A DNA stretch of 64,000 nucleotides. Source: Amorphus orientalis (GTDB lineage Bacteria; Pseudomonadota; Alphaproteobacteria; Rhizobiales; Amorphaceae). This document shows, one piece after another, positions 34,534-43,793 of this stretch. Each line of letters opens with the position of its first letter. Within the stretch, counting starts at the first letter, position 1. The stretch spans positions 186,001 to 250,000 of the forward strand of contig NZ_JAUSUL010000005.1 in NCBI RefSeq assembly GCF_030814015.1. Reading direction: 5' to 3'. Under the pieces are notes generated by a model. The model was not told where the DNA came from. It worked only from the letters and a program-made list of their open reading frames with translations, and searched no databases. The position numbers and the translations under genes are program-made.

Positions 34534-36980
34534 TCCGCAGCCTCCTTCAGGGTAAGATCAGCCAGAGGCGCGAACTCGTGGGCATCGCGGCCCCGGATCC
34601 GCTCCTCCCATGGATCGGCCTGGGAATAGCGCTGGGAAAAGACGAAGCGGTCGAACAGGGCCCTGCGGTTTTCCAGGTCCTCGATCACCTGAGCCTGAAC
34701 GGTCTCCAGCCCGACCCGGGCCATCCACTTGTAGATCCGCTCCAGGTACCAGCCCTGCTCGCGATAAAGCTGCACGACCGCGACGATGACCTCGAAGGCG
34801 TCGTCCTCGGTGTCGACCTTGCCGAGAAGCTCGGTGCCCTTGATGTCGAGCCCCGCCGCCCCGCCGATCTGAATCTCGTAGCCGCTCTCCACGCAGACGA
34901 CGCCGACGTCCTTGCAGGTGGCTTCGGCACAGTTGCGGGGGCAGCCGGAGACGGCCATCTTCACCTTGGCCGGCGTCCACGAGCCCCACATGAACTTCTC
35001 GATCCGGATGCCGAGCCCGGTGGAATCCTGGGTTCCGAACCGGCACCAGTCCGTGCCCACACAGGTCTTCACGGTCCTGAGCGCCTTGCCGTAGGCGTGA
35101 CCGGAGACGAGACCCGCGGCGTTGAGATCGGACCAGACCGCCGGCAGGTCCTCCTTCCTGACCCCGAGCATGTCGATGCGCTGGCCGCCGGTGCACTTCA
35201 CCGTCGGAATTTCGAACTTGTCGACCACATCGGCGATGGCGCGCAGCTCCTGCGCATTGGTCACGCCGCCCCACATGCGCGGAACCACCGAGTAGGTGCC
35301 GTCGCGCTGGATGTTGGCGTGGACGCGTTCGTTGATGAACCGCGACTGCTGGTCGTCGACATACTCGCCCGGCCAGGTGGCGATGAGATAGTAATTCAGC
35401 GCCGGCCGGCACTTGGCGCAGCCGTTCGCGGTCGTCCACTCCAGCTCCTGCATGACCGCCGGGATCGACTTCAGCTCCTTCGCCACGATCAGCCGGCGAA
35501 CCTCGCCATGGCCAAGCTCGGTGCAGCCGCACATGGGCTTCACGGCCGCCGGATCGTAGGCATCGCCCAGCGACACCGAGAGCAGCTGCTCCACGAGCCC
35601 GGTGCAGGACCCGCAACTGTTGGAGGCCTTCGTGTGGGTCCGGACGTCCTCGAGAGAAGACAGGTTCTTGCCGGTTATCGCGGAGACGATGTCTCCCTTG
35701 CACACGCCGTTGCAGCCGCAGATCTCCGCGCTATCCGGCAAGGCTGCAACGGCCTCCATAGGGTCCAGCGGCGCGCCTCCGGAATAGGCGCGTCCGAAGA
35801 TGAGGGTTTCGCGCAGATCGGCGACGTCGGCCTTCTCCTTGAGAAGGTCGAAGAACCAGGCGCCGTCGGACGTGTCGCCGTAGAGGACTGCGCCGACGAT
35901 CCGGTCGTCTTCGATGACGAGCCGCTTGTAGATCGAGCGGGACGCGTCGCGCAGGACGATCTCCTCGCGATCCTCTCCCTCCGCGAAATCGCCGGCCGAG
36001 AAGAGGTCGATGCCGGTCACCTTCAGCTTGGTCGACGTGACCGCGCCCACGAAGGCCGCCTCGGCGTCGTCGCACAGCCGGGCGGCCGCGACCTTCGCCA
36101 TCTCGTAGAGCGGGGCGACGAGCCCGTAGCACGTGCCGCGATGCTCCACGCATTCGCCGACGGCGAGGATGTCGGGATCCGACGTCTGCATGTGATCGTC
36201 GACGACCACGCCGCGATTGACCTCGAGATCGGCGGACCTGGCGAGCGCGGCGTTCGGACGGATCCCCACCGCCATGACCACCAGATCCGCATCGAGCTCG
36301 GTGTCGTCTTCGAGAAGAACGCTCTCGACGTGACGGCCGCCCTGGATCGCCTTGGTGTTGGCGCGGGTGATGACCCGGATGCCGCGGCTTTCCAGCTCCT
36401 TCTGGAGGAGATAACCGGCCGAGGGATCGAGCTGGCGCTCCATCAGCGTCGGAGCCAGATGCAGGACGGTCACGTCCATGCCCCGGCCCTTCAGCCCGGC
36501 CGCCGCCTCCAACCCGAGCAGCCCGCCACCGATCACAACGGCTTTGCCGCCCTTCGCCGCAGCGGCCGTCATCCTCTCCACGTCGTCGAGATCGCGGAAG
36601 GAGATGACTTCGGGAAGATCGTGACCCGGGAGCGGGATCATGACCGGATCGGATCCGGTGGCGAGTACCAGCCTGTCGTAGGAGACGACGGCCCCGTCCT
36701 CGGACGCCACCGTCTTCGCCGCACGGTCGATTCCGACAATCCTGCGGCCCGAGACGAGGGACACCTTGTTGGTCCGGTACCAGGCCTCGTCGTGGATCAG
36801 GATGTCCTCGAACCGCTTCTCCCCGGCCAGCACCGGCGACAGCATGATCCGGTTGTAGTTCACCCTCGGCTCCGCACCGAACAGGGTGACGTCGTAGCGG
36901 CCCGGATCGGTCTCCGTCAGATGTTCGAGTAGCCGGCCGGCAGCCATCCCGTTGCCGACGATCACGAGCTTTTCCGTCAT
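34530..36980 (-). CDS. nirB: Nitrite reductase [NAD(P)H] large subunit
   Basis: 816 residues. Domains in order: FAD/NADH-binding pyridine-nucleotide-disulphide reductase (KLVIVGNGMAAGRLLEHL at 4-21; KAVVIGGGLLGLEAAAGL near 146-163), a BFD-like [2Fe-2S] module (ICGCNGVCKGDIV and SNSCGSCTGLVE), and a sulfite/nitrite reductase C-terminal part with TCVGTDWCRFG and SGCPRNCAEATC, which supply the four cysteines of the siroheme-[4Fe-4S] centre. ATG 36980 fits family N-termini; the open frame extending further is not homologous. It sits 62 bases after the nrtCD gene in the same operon. Confidence 0.97.
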   Translation of the reverse strand: MTEKLVIVGNGMAAGRLLEHLTETDPGRYDVTLFGAEPRVNYNRIMLSPVLAGEKRFEDILIHDEAWYRTNKVSLVSGRRIVGIDRAAKTVASEDGAVVSYDRLVLATGSDPVMIPLPGHDLPEVISFRDLDDVERMTAAAAKGGKAVVIGGGLLGLEAAAGLKGRGMDVTVLHLAPTLMERQLDPSAGYLLQKELESRGIRVITRANTKAIQGGRHVESVLLEDDTELDADLVVMAVGIRPNAALARSADLEVNRGVVVDDHMQTSDPDILAVGECVEHRGTCYGLVAPLYEMAKVAAARLCDDAEAAFVGAVTSTKLKVTGIDLFSAGDFAEGEDREEIVLRDASRSIYKRLVIEDDRIVGAVLYGDTSDGAWFFDLLKEKADVADLRETLIFGRAYSGGAPLDPMEAVAALPDSAEICGCNGVCKGDIVSAITGKNLSSLEDVRTHTKASNSCGSCTGLVEQLLSVSLGDAYDPAAVKPMCGCTELGHGEVRRLIVAKELKSIPAVMQELEWTTANGCAKCRPALNYYLIATWPGEYVDDQQSRFINERVHANIQRDGTYSVVPRMWGGVTNAQELRAIADVVDKFEIPTVKCTGGQRIDMLGVRKEDLPAVWSDLNAAGLVSGHAYGKALRTVKTCVGTDWCRFGTQDSTGLGIRIEKFMWGSWTPAKVKMAVSGCPRNCAEATCKDVGVVCVESGYEIQIGGAAGLDIKGTELLGKVDTEDDAFEVIVAVVQLYREQGWYLERIYKWMARVGLETVQAQVIEDLENRRALFDRFVFSQRYSQADPWEERIRGRDAHEFAPLADLTLKEAAE

Positions 36981-37042
36981 CTCGCGTGCTCCGCTGCCAT
37001 GGTGTGACTGTGTTTCGCGATGGATCGGCTCACGAGCGCCTC

Positions 37043-38773
37043 CTATTCCGCAGCCGAGACCGCCGGGCTGCGCTTTGCGCGCCTTGTCCGGATCTCTTCG
37101 AGGTGCTCCGGTGTCGGATCGGCTCCGCCCTCGTAGGCTTCCAGAAACTCCAGAAGCTCCTCGCGATAGGCGTAGAAGTCCGGATGCTCGATCAGCGCCT
37201 TGCGGTCCCGCGGGCGCGGCAGGTCGATCTCCATGATCTTGCCCACACGAGCATGCGGGCCGTTGGTCATCATCACCACGCGGTCGGCCAGCAGTATCGC
37301 CTCGTCGACATCGTGGGTCACGCAGATCGCGGTGACGCTCGAGCGCTTCCACACGTCCATCAGGACGTCCTGCAGCTCCCAGCGGGTCAGGCTGTCGAGC
37401 ATGCCGAACGGCTCGTCGAGGAGGAGGAGCTTGGGCGACAGCGCGAAGGCGCGCGCAATGCCGACGCGCTGCTTCATGCCGTTGGAAAGATCGGCGGCCC
37501 GCCGGTCCATCGCGTCGCCGAGACCGACCCGCTTGAGATAGTATTCGACCACCTCGCGGCGCTCGGCAGCGCTGGCCTTCGGATAGACCCGCCCGACGCC
37601 CATCGCGACGTTCTCACGGGCCGTGAGCCAGGGAAACAGCGAAGGCGACTGGAAGACCACCGCGCGCTCGGGTCCCGCGCCGTCGACCTCGCGGCCGTCG
37701 AGCACGATGCCGCCGCCGGAGACGTCGGCGAGCCCGGCGGCCATGTTCAGGACCGTGGACTTGCCGCAGCCCGAATGGCCGATCAGCGACACGAACTCGC
37801 CTTTCTGCATCTTCAGATCGAAGCCGTCGACGACTGTCAGCGGCCCGTCCTTCGTCGGGAACGTCTTGGTGACGCCGGAGAACTCGACGTAACGCTCTTC
37901 GATCGGCGACGCCGCCGCGTCCCGGTACGCTTTCGGAGGCGCCCCCGCTGCCGCCAGCGACACGACCTTCGGCACGTCGAGGTCCGAGGCGCCTGAGGTC
38001 CCTGCCCCCACCTCGTCGAGATAGCGGATGATCTCCACGCGCAGCCGCCGGAAGTCCGGATCGTGGTTGAGCTCCGCACGGTCGCGCGGGCGCGGAAGGT
38101 CGATCCTGAAGTCCGGCCCGAGCGTCGCGTCCGGACCCGGGTTCAGCGGGATCACCCGGTCGGCCAGCAGGATCGCCTCGTCGACGTCGTTGGTGATCAG
38201 GACGAAGGTGCGTTTCTCTCGGCCGCAGATCTCGGTCAGTTCGTCCTGCAGCTTGGAGCGGGTCAGCGCATCCAGGGCCGAGAGCGGTTCGTCGAGGAGC
38301 AGCAGATCCGGCTGCATGGCGAGCGCCCGGGCGACGGCGACGCGCTGGCGCATGCCGCCGGAGAGTTCGGCCGGACGGCGCTCGCGGGCATGGGAGAGCC
38401 CCACCATTTCCACATAGGTGTCGGCGAGGTTCTTCCGCTCCGCCCGGGACTTCTTCGGGAAGATGGCGTCGACCGCAAGTTCGACATTGCCGGCAACCGT
38501 GAGCCAGGGCATCAGCGAATAGGACTGAAACACGACGCCGCGCTCGGGCGAAGGCCCTTTCACGGGCTTTCCGCGGAAGCGAACCGTCCCGGCGTCCGGC
38601 GTTTCGAGGCCTGCGATTGTGGAGACAAGCGTCGTCTTGCCGGAACCGGAATAGCCGACGATCGCGACGAACTCGCCTTCCTCGACGGACAGATCGATCC
38701 CGCCCAGAACCGGATTGCGGGCCTGACCGGCGCCGTAAGCCTTCGTCACACCACTCAATTCGAGAAGAGCCAT
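37043..38773 (-). CDS. Nitrate ABC transporter ATPase with two fused nucleotide-binding domains
   Basis: 576 residues, NrtC- and NrtD-like ATPases joined in one chain. Domain 1 (about 1-265): Walker [11 protein letters not shown], signature LSGGMRQR, Walker [13 protein letters not shown]. Domain 2 (about 295-560): Walker [11 protein letters not shown], signature LSNGMKQR, Walker [13 protein letters not shown]. The switch position is His in domain 2 (VTHDVDEA) but Asn in domain 1 (ITNDVDEA), so one ATP site may be impaired. There is no C-terminal nitrate-binding domain of the cyanobacterial NrtC kind. It powers nitrate uptake with nrtA and nrtB just upstream. Confidence 0.94.
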   Translation of the reverse strand: MALLELSGVTKAYGAGQARNPVLGGIDLSVEEGEFVAIVGYSGSGKTTLVSTIAGLETPDAGTVRFRGKPVKGPSPERGVVFQSYSLMPWLTVAGNVELAVDAIFPKKSRAERKNLADTYVEMVGLSHARERRPAELSGGMRQRVAVARALAMQPDLLLLDEPLSALDALTRSKLQDELTEICGREKRTFVLITNDVDEAILLADRVIPLNPGPDATLGPDFRIDLPRPRDRAELNHDPDFRRLRVEIIRYLDEVGAGTSGASDLDVPKVVSLAAAGAPPKAYRDAAASPIEERYVEFSGVTKTFPTKDGPLTVVDGFDLKMQKGEFVSLIGHSGCGKSTVLNMAAGLADVSGGGIVLDGREVDGAGPERAVVFQSPSLFPWLTARENVAMGVGRVYPKASAAERREVVEYYLKRVGLGDAMDRRAADLSNGMKQRVGIARAFALSPKLLLLDEPFGMLDSLTRWELQDVLMDVWKRSSVTAICVTHDVDEAILLADRVVMMTNGPHARVGKIMEIDLPRPRDRKALIEHPDFYAYREELLEFLEAYEGGADPTPEHLEEIRTRRAKRSPAVSAAE

Positions 38774-38785
38774 GATCTCACCTCC

Positions 38786-39874
38786 TCAGCGGGTCGCGGA
38801 GTGGGTGAAGGCCACCTGCAGCGCCTGCATGAGGCGGTCGAGCAGGAACCCGATGATGCCGATGGTCAGGACCGCAACCATGATGCGGGCCAGCGAGTCG
38901 GACGAGCCGTTCTGGAACTCATCCCAGACGAACTTTCCGAGCCCCGGATTCTGGGCGAGCATCTCGGCGGCGATGAGCACCATCCAGCCGACGCCGAGCG
39001 ACAGGCGCAGCCCGGTGAAGATCAGCGGCAGCGCCGACGGCAGCACCAGCTTGGTGAGCTTCTTCGCCGGCGACAGGTTGAGGACCCGGCTGACGTTGAG
39101 GAGATCCTTGTCGATCGACGAGACGCCGAGCGCCGTGTTGATCAGGGTCGGCCACAGCGAGCACAGCGTCACCGTGATGGCGGAGACGACCAGCGACTTC
39201 GGCAAGGCATCGACGGAGTTCACGTAGAGCGCCGAGACCACCATGGTCACGATCGGCAACCACGCGAGCGGCGACACCGGCTTGAAGACCTGGATCAGCG
39301 GGTTCACGGCCCCATTGACGGTCGGCCAGAGACCGCAGGCGATGCCGAGCGGAACCGCAATGAGCGTGGCGATGACGAAGCCGATCGCGACGGTCTTCAG
39401 GCTGGTCAGGATCTGGTCGAAATAGGTCGGTCGGCCGGTGTAGTCGCGCCATTTGACCCGGTCGCCATACCCGGCCTCCACCAGCTTGGCGTTGCGCTCC
39501 TCCTGGCGCTCGTAGAAGGCCTGGGCCTCCTGGCGTTCGGCGACGTGCTCGCCGTAGAGCGCTTCGGCCTGGTGCCAGACCTGAACCGGTCCCGGAATGG
39601 CCCCGAGCGACGTGTTCACCTGCGGCGCAAGCAGCGCCCAGGCTGCCAGGAAGGCGAAAATCCCGATGAGCGGCACCAGGATCTGGCTTCCGATCGCCTT
39701 GAACTGGCTTGGCGACCGGTCACCCGCGGCGATCCGGACGACCGGAACGAGCCAGCCGAACCCAAAACTCGACATCGGTCGGGAGATCCGGTCGACGGCG
39801 GCAAGTCGCGCATCGCGTCGGGCGGCAGCACGGGTGCTGGGGGACGTGTCGACGAACTCGTCGGCGGTGGTCAT
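38786..39874 (-). CDS. nrtB: Nitrate ABC transporter permease
   Basis: 362 residues. After a 65-residue soluble N-terminus, the first helix is [21 protein letters not shown] long charged cytoplasmic or periplasmic insert ([20 protein letters not shown] and beyond) precedes the five-helix core. The EAA loop lies in [20 protein letters not shown]. It belongs to the SsuC/NrtB permease class. It ends 12 bases before the ATPase gene. Confidence 0.93.
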   Translation of the reverse strand: MTTADEFVDTSPSTRAAARRDARLAAVDRISRPMSSFGFGWLVPVVRIAAGDRSPSQFKAIGSQILVPLIGIFAFLAAWALLAPQVNTSLGAIPGPVQVWHQAEALYGEHVAERQEAQAFYERQEERNAKLVEAGYGDRVKWRDYTGRPTYFDQILTSLKTVAIGFVIATLIAVPLGIACGLWPTVNGAVNPLIQVFKPVSPLAWLPIVTMVVSALYVNSVDALPKSLVVSAITVTLCSLWPTLINTALGVSSIDKDLLNVSRVLNLSPAKKLTKLVLPSALPLIFTGLRLSLGVGWMVLIAAEMLAQNPGLGKFVWDEFQNGSSDSLARIMVAVLTIGIIGFLLDRLMQALQVAFTHSATR

Positions 39875-39934
39875 GACGGTTGGCTCTCGATGACTGGAAC
39901 GGAGGTCGAAGACGGACGGGGCCGTGGACGGGGG

Positions 39935-41335
39935 TCAGCCCCCTGTCACCTCGGTTCCCTTGATCTGCTCGGGGCCCTTCAGACCGATCGACAGCGAGTC
40001 GATGTACGCGTTGGGTGCGCGGCCGTCGTATTCGATGCCGTCGAGAAACGCGTCGGTCGGTTCGCGGTAGCCGTCGGTGTCCCAGGGGAAGTCCGCCTCG
40101 TCGGCGAGCCCTTCCTCGACCAGCATGCGCGCCGCCTTCAGATAGATGTCCGGGCGATAGACGGTGCGCGCGGTCTCGTCGTACCAGCTGTCGGGCTTTG
40201 CCTCCGGAATCTGGCCCCAGCGCCGCATCTGGGTCAGGTACCAGATCGCATCGGAGTAGAACGGATAGGTCGCGTTGTAGCGGAAGAAGACGTTGAAGTC
40301 CGGGACCGGCCGCTTGTCGCCCTTCTCGTATTCGAAGGTGCCTGTCATGGAGTTGGCGATGACTTCAGCGTCGGCACCGACATATTCGGGCTTCGAGAGG
40401 ATCTCGACGGCTTCCTGCCGGTTGGCGTTGTCGTCTTCGTCGAGCCAGATCGCGGCCCGGATCAGGGCCTTGGTGACGGCGAGCGCTGTGTTCGGATATT
40501 TCTCGGCGAATTCCGCTGTAATACCGAAGACCTTCTCCGGATTGTTCTTCCAGATCTCGTAGTCGGTGATCACCGGCACGCCGATCTCCATGAACACGGC
40601 CTGCTGGTTCCAGGGTTCGCCGACGCAATAGCCATGTATCGTGCCGGCCTCGAGGGTCGACGGCATCTGGGGCGGCGGCGTCACGGACAGAAGCGCGTCC
40701 GCCTTGATCTGTCCGGTGGTGTCGTTCTCGCCGTAGTAGCCGGGATGGATTCCCCCGGCGGCGAGCCAGTAGCGCAGCTCGTAGTTGTGGGTGGAGACCG
40801 GAAAGACCATTCCCATGTTGAAGGGCTTGCCCTGCTGCCGGAAGTCTTCGACGACCGGCTTGAGAGCGGAGGCCGAGATCGGATGCTGCGGCTTGCCGTC
40901 AGCATTGGTCGGAATATTCGGCTTCATCATCTCCCAGACCTCGTTGGAGACGGTGATGCCGTTGCCGTTCAGATCCATCGAGAACGGCGTGATGATATGG
41001 GCCTCCGTGCCGTAGCCGATGGTAGCGGCCAAAGGCTGGCCCGCGAGCATGTGCGCGCCGTCGAGTTCGCCGGTGATCACCCGGTCGAGCAGAACCTTCC
41101 AGTTCGCCTGGGGCTCCAGGGTCACGTAAAGCCCCTCGTCCTCGAAGAAGTGCTTTTCGTAGGCGATGGCGAGCGGCGCCATGTCGGTGAGCTTGATGAA
41201 GCCGAAGGTCAGCTCATCCTTTTCGGGAAACAGCATCTCCGCGGACGCGGACGTGCCCGACACCACCCCCAACACCGTCAGCGCCGTTCCCAGTGCGAGC
41301 CCCTTGAGCCCGATACGCCTGTCGAACGTCCCCAT
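39935..41335 (-). CDS. nrtA: Nitrate ABC transporter substrate-binding protein
   Basis: 466 residues with a signal peptide ([20 protein letters not shown]) whose twin Arg and following Leu-Lys suggest Tat or Sec export. The mature part begins [20 protein letters not shown] and includes [18 protein letters not shown] and [12 protein letters not shown], the nitrate-pocket signatures shared with CmpA/NrtA. Of two nearby ATGs, 41335 is chosen because GGGAG stands six bases before it; 41341 is too close to that site. It is the first structural gene of the nas operon, preceded by a 332-base leader with a terminator. Confidence 0.94.
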   Translation of the reverse strand: MGTFDRRIGLKGLALGTALTVLGVVSGTSASAEMLFPEKDELTFGFIKLTDMAPLAIAYEKHFFEDEGLYVTLEPQANWKVLLDRVITGELDGAHMLAGQPLAATIGYGTEAHIITPFSMDLNGNGITVSNEVWEMMKPNIPTNADGKPQHPISASALKPVVEDFRQQGKPFNMGMVFPVSTHNYELRYWLAAGGIHPGYYGENDTTGQIKADALLSVTPPPQMPSTLEAGTIHGYCVGEPWNQQAVFMEIGVPVITDYEIWKNNPEKVFGITAEFAEKYPNTALAVTKALIRAAIWLDEDDNANRQEAVEILSKPEYVGADAEVIANSMTGTFEYEKGDKRPVPDFNVFFRYNATYPFYSDAIWYLTQMRRWGQIPEAKPDSWYDETARTVYRPDIYLKAARMLVEEGLADEADFPWDTDGYREPTDAFLDGIEYDGRAPNAYIDSLSIGLKGPEQIKGTEVTGG

Positions 41336-41380
41336 TGTCATCTCCCACTCCCGTTCCTGGCGGCAGAAGCCGCGCAAACG

Positions 41381-41436
41381 AAAAAAGCCGTCGGATCAGC
41401 GCGTCCTCCTCCTGCGAGGAGACGATGATCGACGGC
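41381..41436 (-). terminator. Leader terminator in front of nrtA
   Basis: Read leftwards, GCCGUCGAUCA (41436-41426) pairs with UGAUCCGACGGC (41398-41387) with one bulged C, and an inner CUCCU/AGGAG hairpin sits in the loop. Six U residues (41386-41381) follow. This is a complete intrinsic terminator located 46 bases before the nrtA start, so readthrough must be regulated. Confidence 0.85.
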
Positions 41437-41444
41437 GTTGCCTG

Positions 41445-41467
41445 GGCGCCCCGACGGTGGGTGCGCC
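41445..41467 (-). promoter_or_regulatory. Candidate ANTAR-target hairpin 2 (NasT site)
   Basis: On the leftward RNA a GGCGC/GCGCC plus CCC/GGG stem with one bulged A closes the hexaloop ACCGUC, which has A at position 1 and G at position 4, as required in ANTAR target loops. It ends 9 bases before the terminator. Confidence 0.6.
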
Positions 41468-41499
41468 GATATGGTTGGAAACTGTCAGCCGGTCCGACG

Positions 41500-41513
41500 G
41501 GCCGCCATTGGCC
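41500..41513 (-). promoter_or_regulatory. Candidate ANTAR-target hairpin 1 (NasT site)
   Basis: GGCC and GGCC pair around the hexaloop AAUGGC (A1, G4). The distance to hairpin 2 is 32 bases, longer than the usual linker, so the pairing of the two elements needs checking. A CCATTGGCCAATGG palindrome overlaps it. Confidence 0.45.
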
Positions 41514-41530
41514 AATGGTCGTATCCGGAT

Positions 41531-41580
41531 CGAACATCTCACGCGTCCGTCAGGCTGCTGCGCCCAAAGACCGATGTTCG
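41531..41580 (-). repeat. Long-range inverted repeat at the 5' end of the nas leader
   Basis: CGAACATC (41531-41538) and its exact complement (41573-41580) could close a 50-base stem-loop near the start of the leader RNA. Its role is unknown. Confidence 0.45.
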
Positions 41581-41619
41581 ACTAATTCAAGGGTATGAGC
41601 GCTGGGTCGATCTCCGCAA

Positions 41620-41634
41620 GCACAACTGTTGTGC
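41620..41634. promoter_or_regulatory. Candidate NtrC-type site upstream of the nas leader
   Basis: GCACAACTGTTGTGC is a perfect 7-bp inverted repeat about one centre base, with the GCAC-N7-GTGC form of NtrC sites. It lies upstream of the leader hairpins, where an activator would bind. No good sigma-54 promoter was found after it; TTGCGG with a poor -10 17 bases on is the only sigma-70-like candidate. Confidence 0.45.
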
Positions 41635-41667
41635 ACATGCGATGAGACTTGCGGCACTGCAACCGGG

Positions 41668-42954
41668 CTAGACCTCGACCCCGATGGACCGCAGGTAGCC
41701 TTCCACGTCGTCCGGATCGAACAGACGGCCGTCAAAGAAGCCGTCGGGACCGAGCACCATCCGACCGCTCCTGGAAGCGACAGGCGTGGGTGTTTTCAGG
41801 GCGCCCTCCACCTTCGCGCTGGCATTCGGCAGATCGGCGTCCGTGGATTTCAGCGCCGCTCGGTAGATATCCGGGCGGTAGACCTGTCGCACGCGCGCGA
41901 GATCCTCGGACCGATAGGGAACCTGCCCCCATCGGACCATCTGCGAGTAGAACCAGAGGGCATGGCTCTGCCAGGGAAAATTCGCCGCGTGCGCGTGGAA
42001 AACCAGAAAGTCGGGTATTTCCCCGGACGCAACCCCCTTGCGCCGGGTGATCCGTCCGCTCAGCGCAGCCTGCATGACGGCGGGACTGCCGCCGACATAG
42101 GCGGGACGGCTGAGCAAGCCGGCCAGCTCGTCGAGATGACCGGGATCGGAGGCCCAGCGCGCTGCCCGATACAGCGCCCTGATCAGCGCTTCGAGGCGTT
42201 CGGGATGTTCCTCCGCGAACCGTCTGCGCAGGCCGAGCACCTTGTCGGGACCCTGGCGCCACAGCGCGGACTTGGTCGCCGCAATGACGCCGACGCCTTT
42301 CTCGACCGCAAGGGAGTTCCAGGGTTCGCCGACGCAGAATCCATCCACCTGCCCCTCGGCCAGCGCATCGACCATGAACGGCGGAGGAAGAACGACGAGA
42401 CGCACATCCCGGTCGGGATCGATACCGCCGGAGGCCAGCCAGTAGCGAAGCTCGTAGTTGTGCCCCGAGAACGGATAGACTGTCGCCAGCGTGAGAGGGT
42501 CTCTGCCCTCCGCCTTGCGACGGGCGACATGGCGGGCGAGATGGCCCACTGTCTTTTCGGGACCGTCGCTCAGTTCCGCTCCATCGGCTTCAAGCGCCGA
42601 CCACAGCTGCTCCGACAGCGTGATCGCGTTGCCGCCCAGCCCCAGGGAGAACGGCGCCACCATGGGCACCTGGAGATGGCCGCCCGCACCCAGTGTCGAT
42701 GCGATGGGCAGCGGCGCCAGCATCTGTGCGGCGTCGAAATGGCCGAGCATCGCCCGATCCCGGATGTTGGCCCACGAGGTTTCGCGGACGAGCGCCAGTT
42801 GCAGCCCCTCCGCTTCGGCAAAGCCCTTCTCGGCGGCGGCCACCAGGATCGCGCAGTCGACCAAAGGGATGAATCCGATCGTCAGCGTTGCCGTCTCGTC
42901 GGACTGGGCGCTGGTCTCTGCGGCAGTCGGGCGAGAGAGCGTCATCGTCGTCAT
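41668..42954 (-). CDS. nasS: Nitrate sensor protein NasS (cytoplasmic NrtA-like)
   Basis: 428 residues homologous to NrtA ([40 protein letters not shown]) but without a signal peptide; the N-terminus is short and polar (MTTMTLSRPTAAETSAQ). This combination, next to an ANTAR regulator gene, defines NasS, which in characterised systems holds NasT until nitrate binds. Its ATG overlaps the nasT stop by four bases. It ends in front of the nas leader. Confidence 0.92.
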   Translation of the reverse strand: MTTMTLSRPTAAETSAQSDETATLTIGFIPLVDCAILVAAAEKGFAEAEGLQLALVRETSWANIRDRAMLGHFDAAQMLAPLPIASTLGAGGHLQVPMVAPFSLGLGGNAITLSEQLWSALEADGAELSDGPEKTVGHLARHVARRKAEGRDPLTLATVYPFSGHNYELRYWLASGGIDPDRDVRLVVLPPPFMVDALAEGQVDGFCVGEPWNSLAVEKGVGVIAATKSALWRQGPDKVLGLRRRFAEEHPERLEALIRALYRAARWASDPGHLDELAGLLSRPAYVGGSPAVMQAALSGRITRRKGVASGEIPDFLVFHAHAANFPWQSHALWFYSQMVRWGQVPYRSEDLARVRQVYRPDIYRAALKSTDADLPNASAKVEGALKTPTPVASRSGRMVLGPDGFFDGRLFDPDDVEGYLRSIGVEV

Positions 42955-43538
42955 CCGAGCAGCTTCGAGGCGGTCACCAGACCTTGCGCGATATCTGCGA
43001 CCCGTCGGCTTTCGTTCATTGCCGTCTTGCGCAGCAGTGCATAGGCCTCCTCCTCCCCGATGCCGCGTGTCTTCATCAGGATCCCCTTTGCCTTGTCGAT
43101 GACCTTGCGGTCTTCGAGCGCCTGCTTGGCATGCTCAAGCTCGTCGCGAAGCCGGTTGAATGCGTTGAAGCGGCTGATCGCCATGTCGAGAATGGGCTTG
43201 ACCCGCTCCTTGCGGAGCCCGTCGACCACATAGGCCGAAACGCCGGCGTCGATCGCCGCCTCGATAGACGCGGCGTCAGAGCGATCCACGAACATCGCGA
43301 CCGGCCGGCGCACCGTTCGCGAGACCTGGAACATCTGTTCCAGAACGTCTCGGTTCGGGTTTTCCAGATCAATGAAGACGACGTCCGGATCCGCTTCGAC
43401 GATCTGGCGCAGAAGACCGCGCATCTCGATGATCACGGTGACATCCGAAAGGCCAGCCTCGCGCAGGCCGTCCTCGATGATCGAAGCGCGGACGGCATTG
43501 TCGTCGATCACGAGGATGCGCAAGGAAGCGTCGGACAT
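42951..43538 (-). CDS. nasT: ANTAR-domain antiterminator NasT
   Basis: 195 residues. Residues 1-120 form a receiver-like domain (LRILVIDDNAVRASIIEDGL, DVVFIDLENPNRDVLEQMFQ). The C-terminal 60 residues are the ANTAR RNA-binding domain (LEDRKVIDKAKGILMKTRGI, EEEAYALLRKTAMNESRRVA). Asp-Asp and the phospho-site Asp are present, though NasT works by protein partnering rather than phosphorylation. ATG 43538 matches homologues; another ATG at 43580 is in frame. It is expected to bind the two-hairpin leader before nrtA and prevent termination. Confidence 0.94.
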   Translation of the reverse strand: MSDASLRILVIDDNAVRASIIEDGLREAGLSDVTVIIEMRGLLRQIVEADPDVVFIDLENPNRDVLEQMFQVSRTVRRPVAMFVDRSDAASIEAAIDAGVSAYVVDGLRKERVKPILDMAISRFNAFNRLRDELEHAKQALEDRKVIDKAKGILMKTRGIGEEEAYALLRKTAMNESRRVADIAQGLVTASKLLG

Positions 43539-43793
43539 GCGCCAATCTTGCTGATCCGTGCCTTGAGTGCAATGCAGCATGAAGCTGCGGCCTGTTTTGC
43601 CGCGAGCTCACTGCTTCTGCTTGGCCGCGCGCTTTGGGTGTCCAATTGCGGTGTCGGAGATTTCCGCATGAATGTCGGTGATTGGCGCAAAGCCGATCGG
43701 GCAAAGCTGGACGGAAGCGGACGGGCAGCTTCGGAAGGCATCTGGCAAAAAGCCGCCGTCCGTCTGCTCACGGCCCACCGTCAGCGTCATAGG

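Noticed and set aside
38063-41428. A 1121-codon open frame on the plus strand through the nitrate transporter genes.
   Set aside because: Antisense to nrtCD, nrtB and nrtA, all of which have clear motifs; low-complexity translation rich in Arg, Asp, Gly and His.
41561-41620. Sigma-54 promoter in front of the nas leader.
   Set aside because: The best GG and GC pair after the NtrC-like repeat has an 11-base spacing, one too many for the strict sigma-54 geometry.
43541-43590. Sigma-54-like GGCACG sequence upstream of nasT.
   Set aside because: Spacing between GG and GC is 9 instead of 10 bases.
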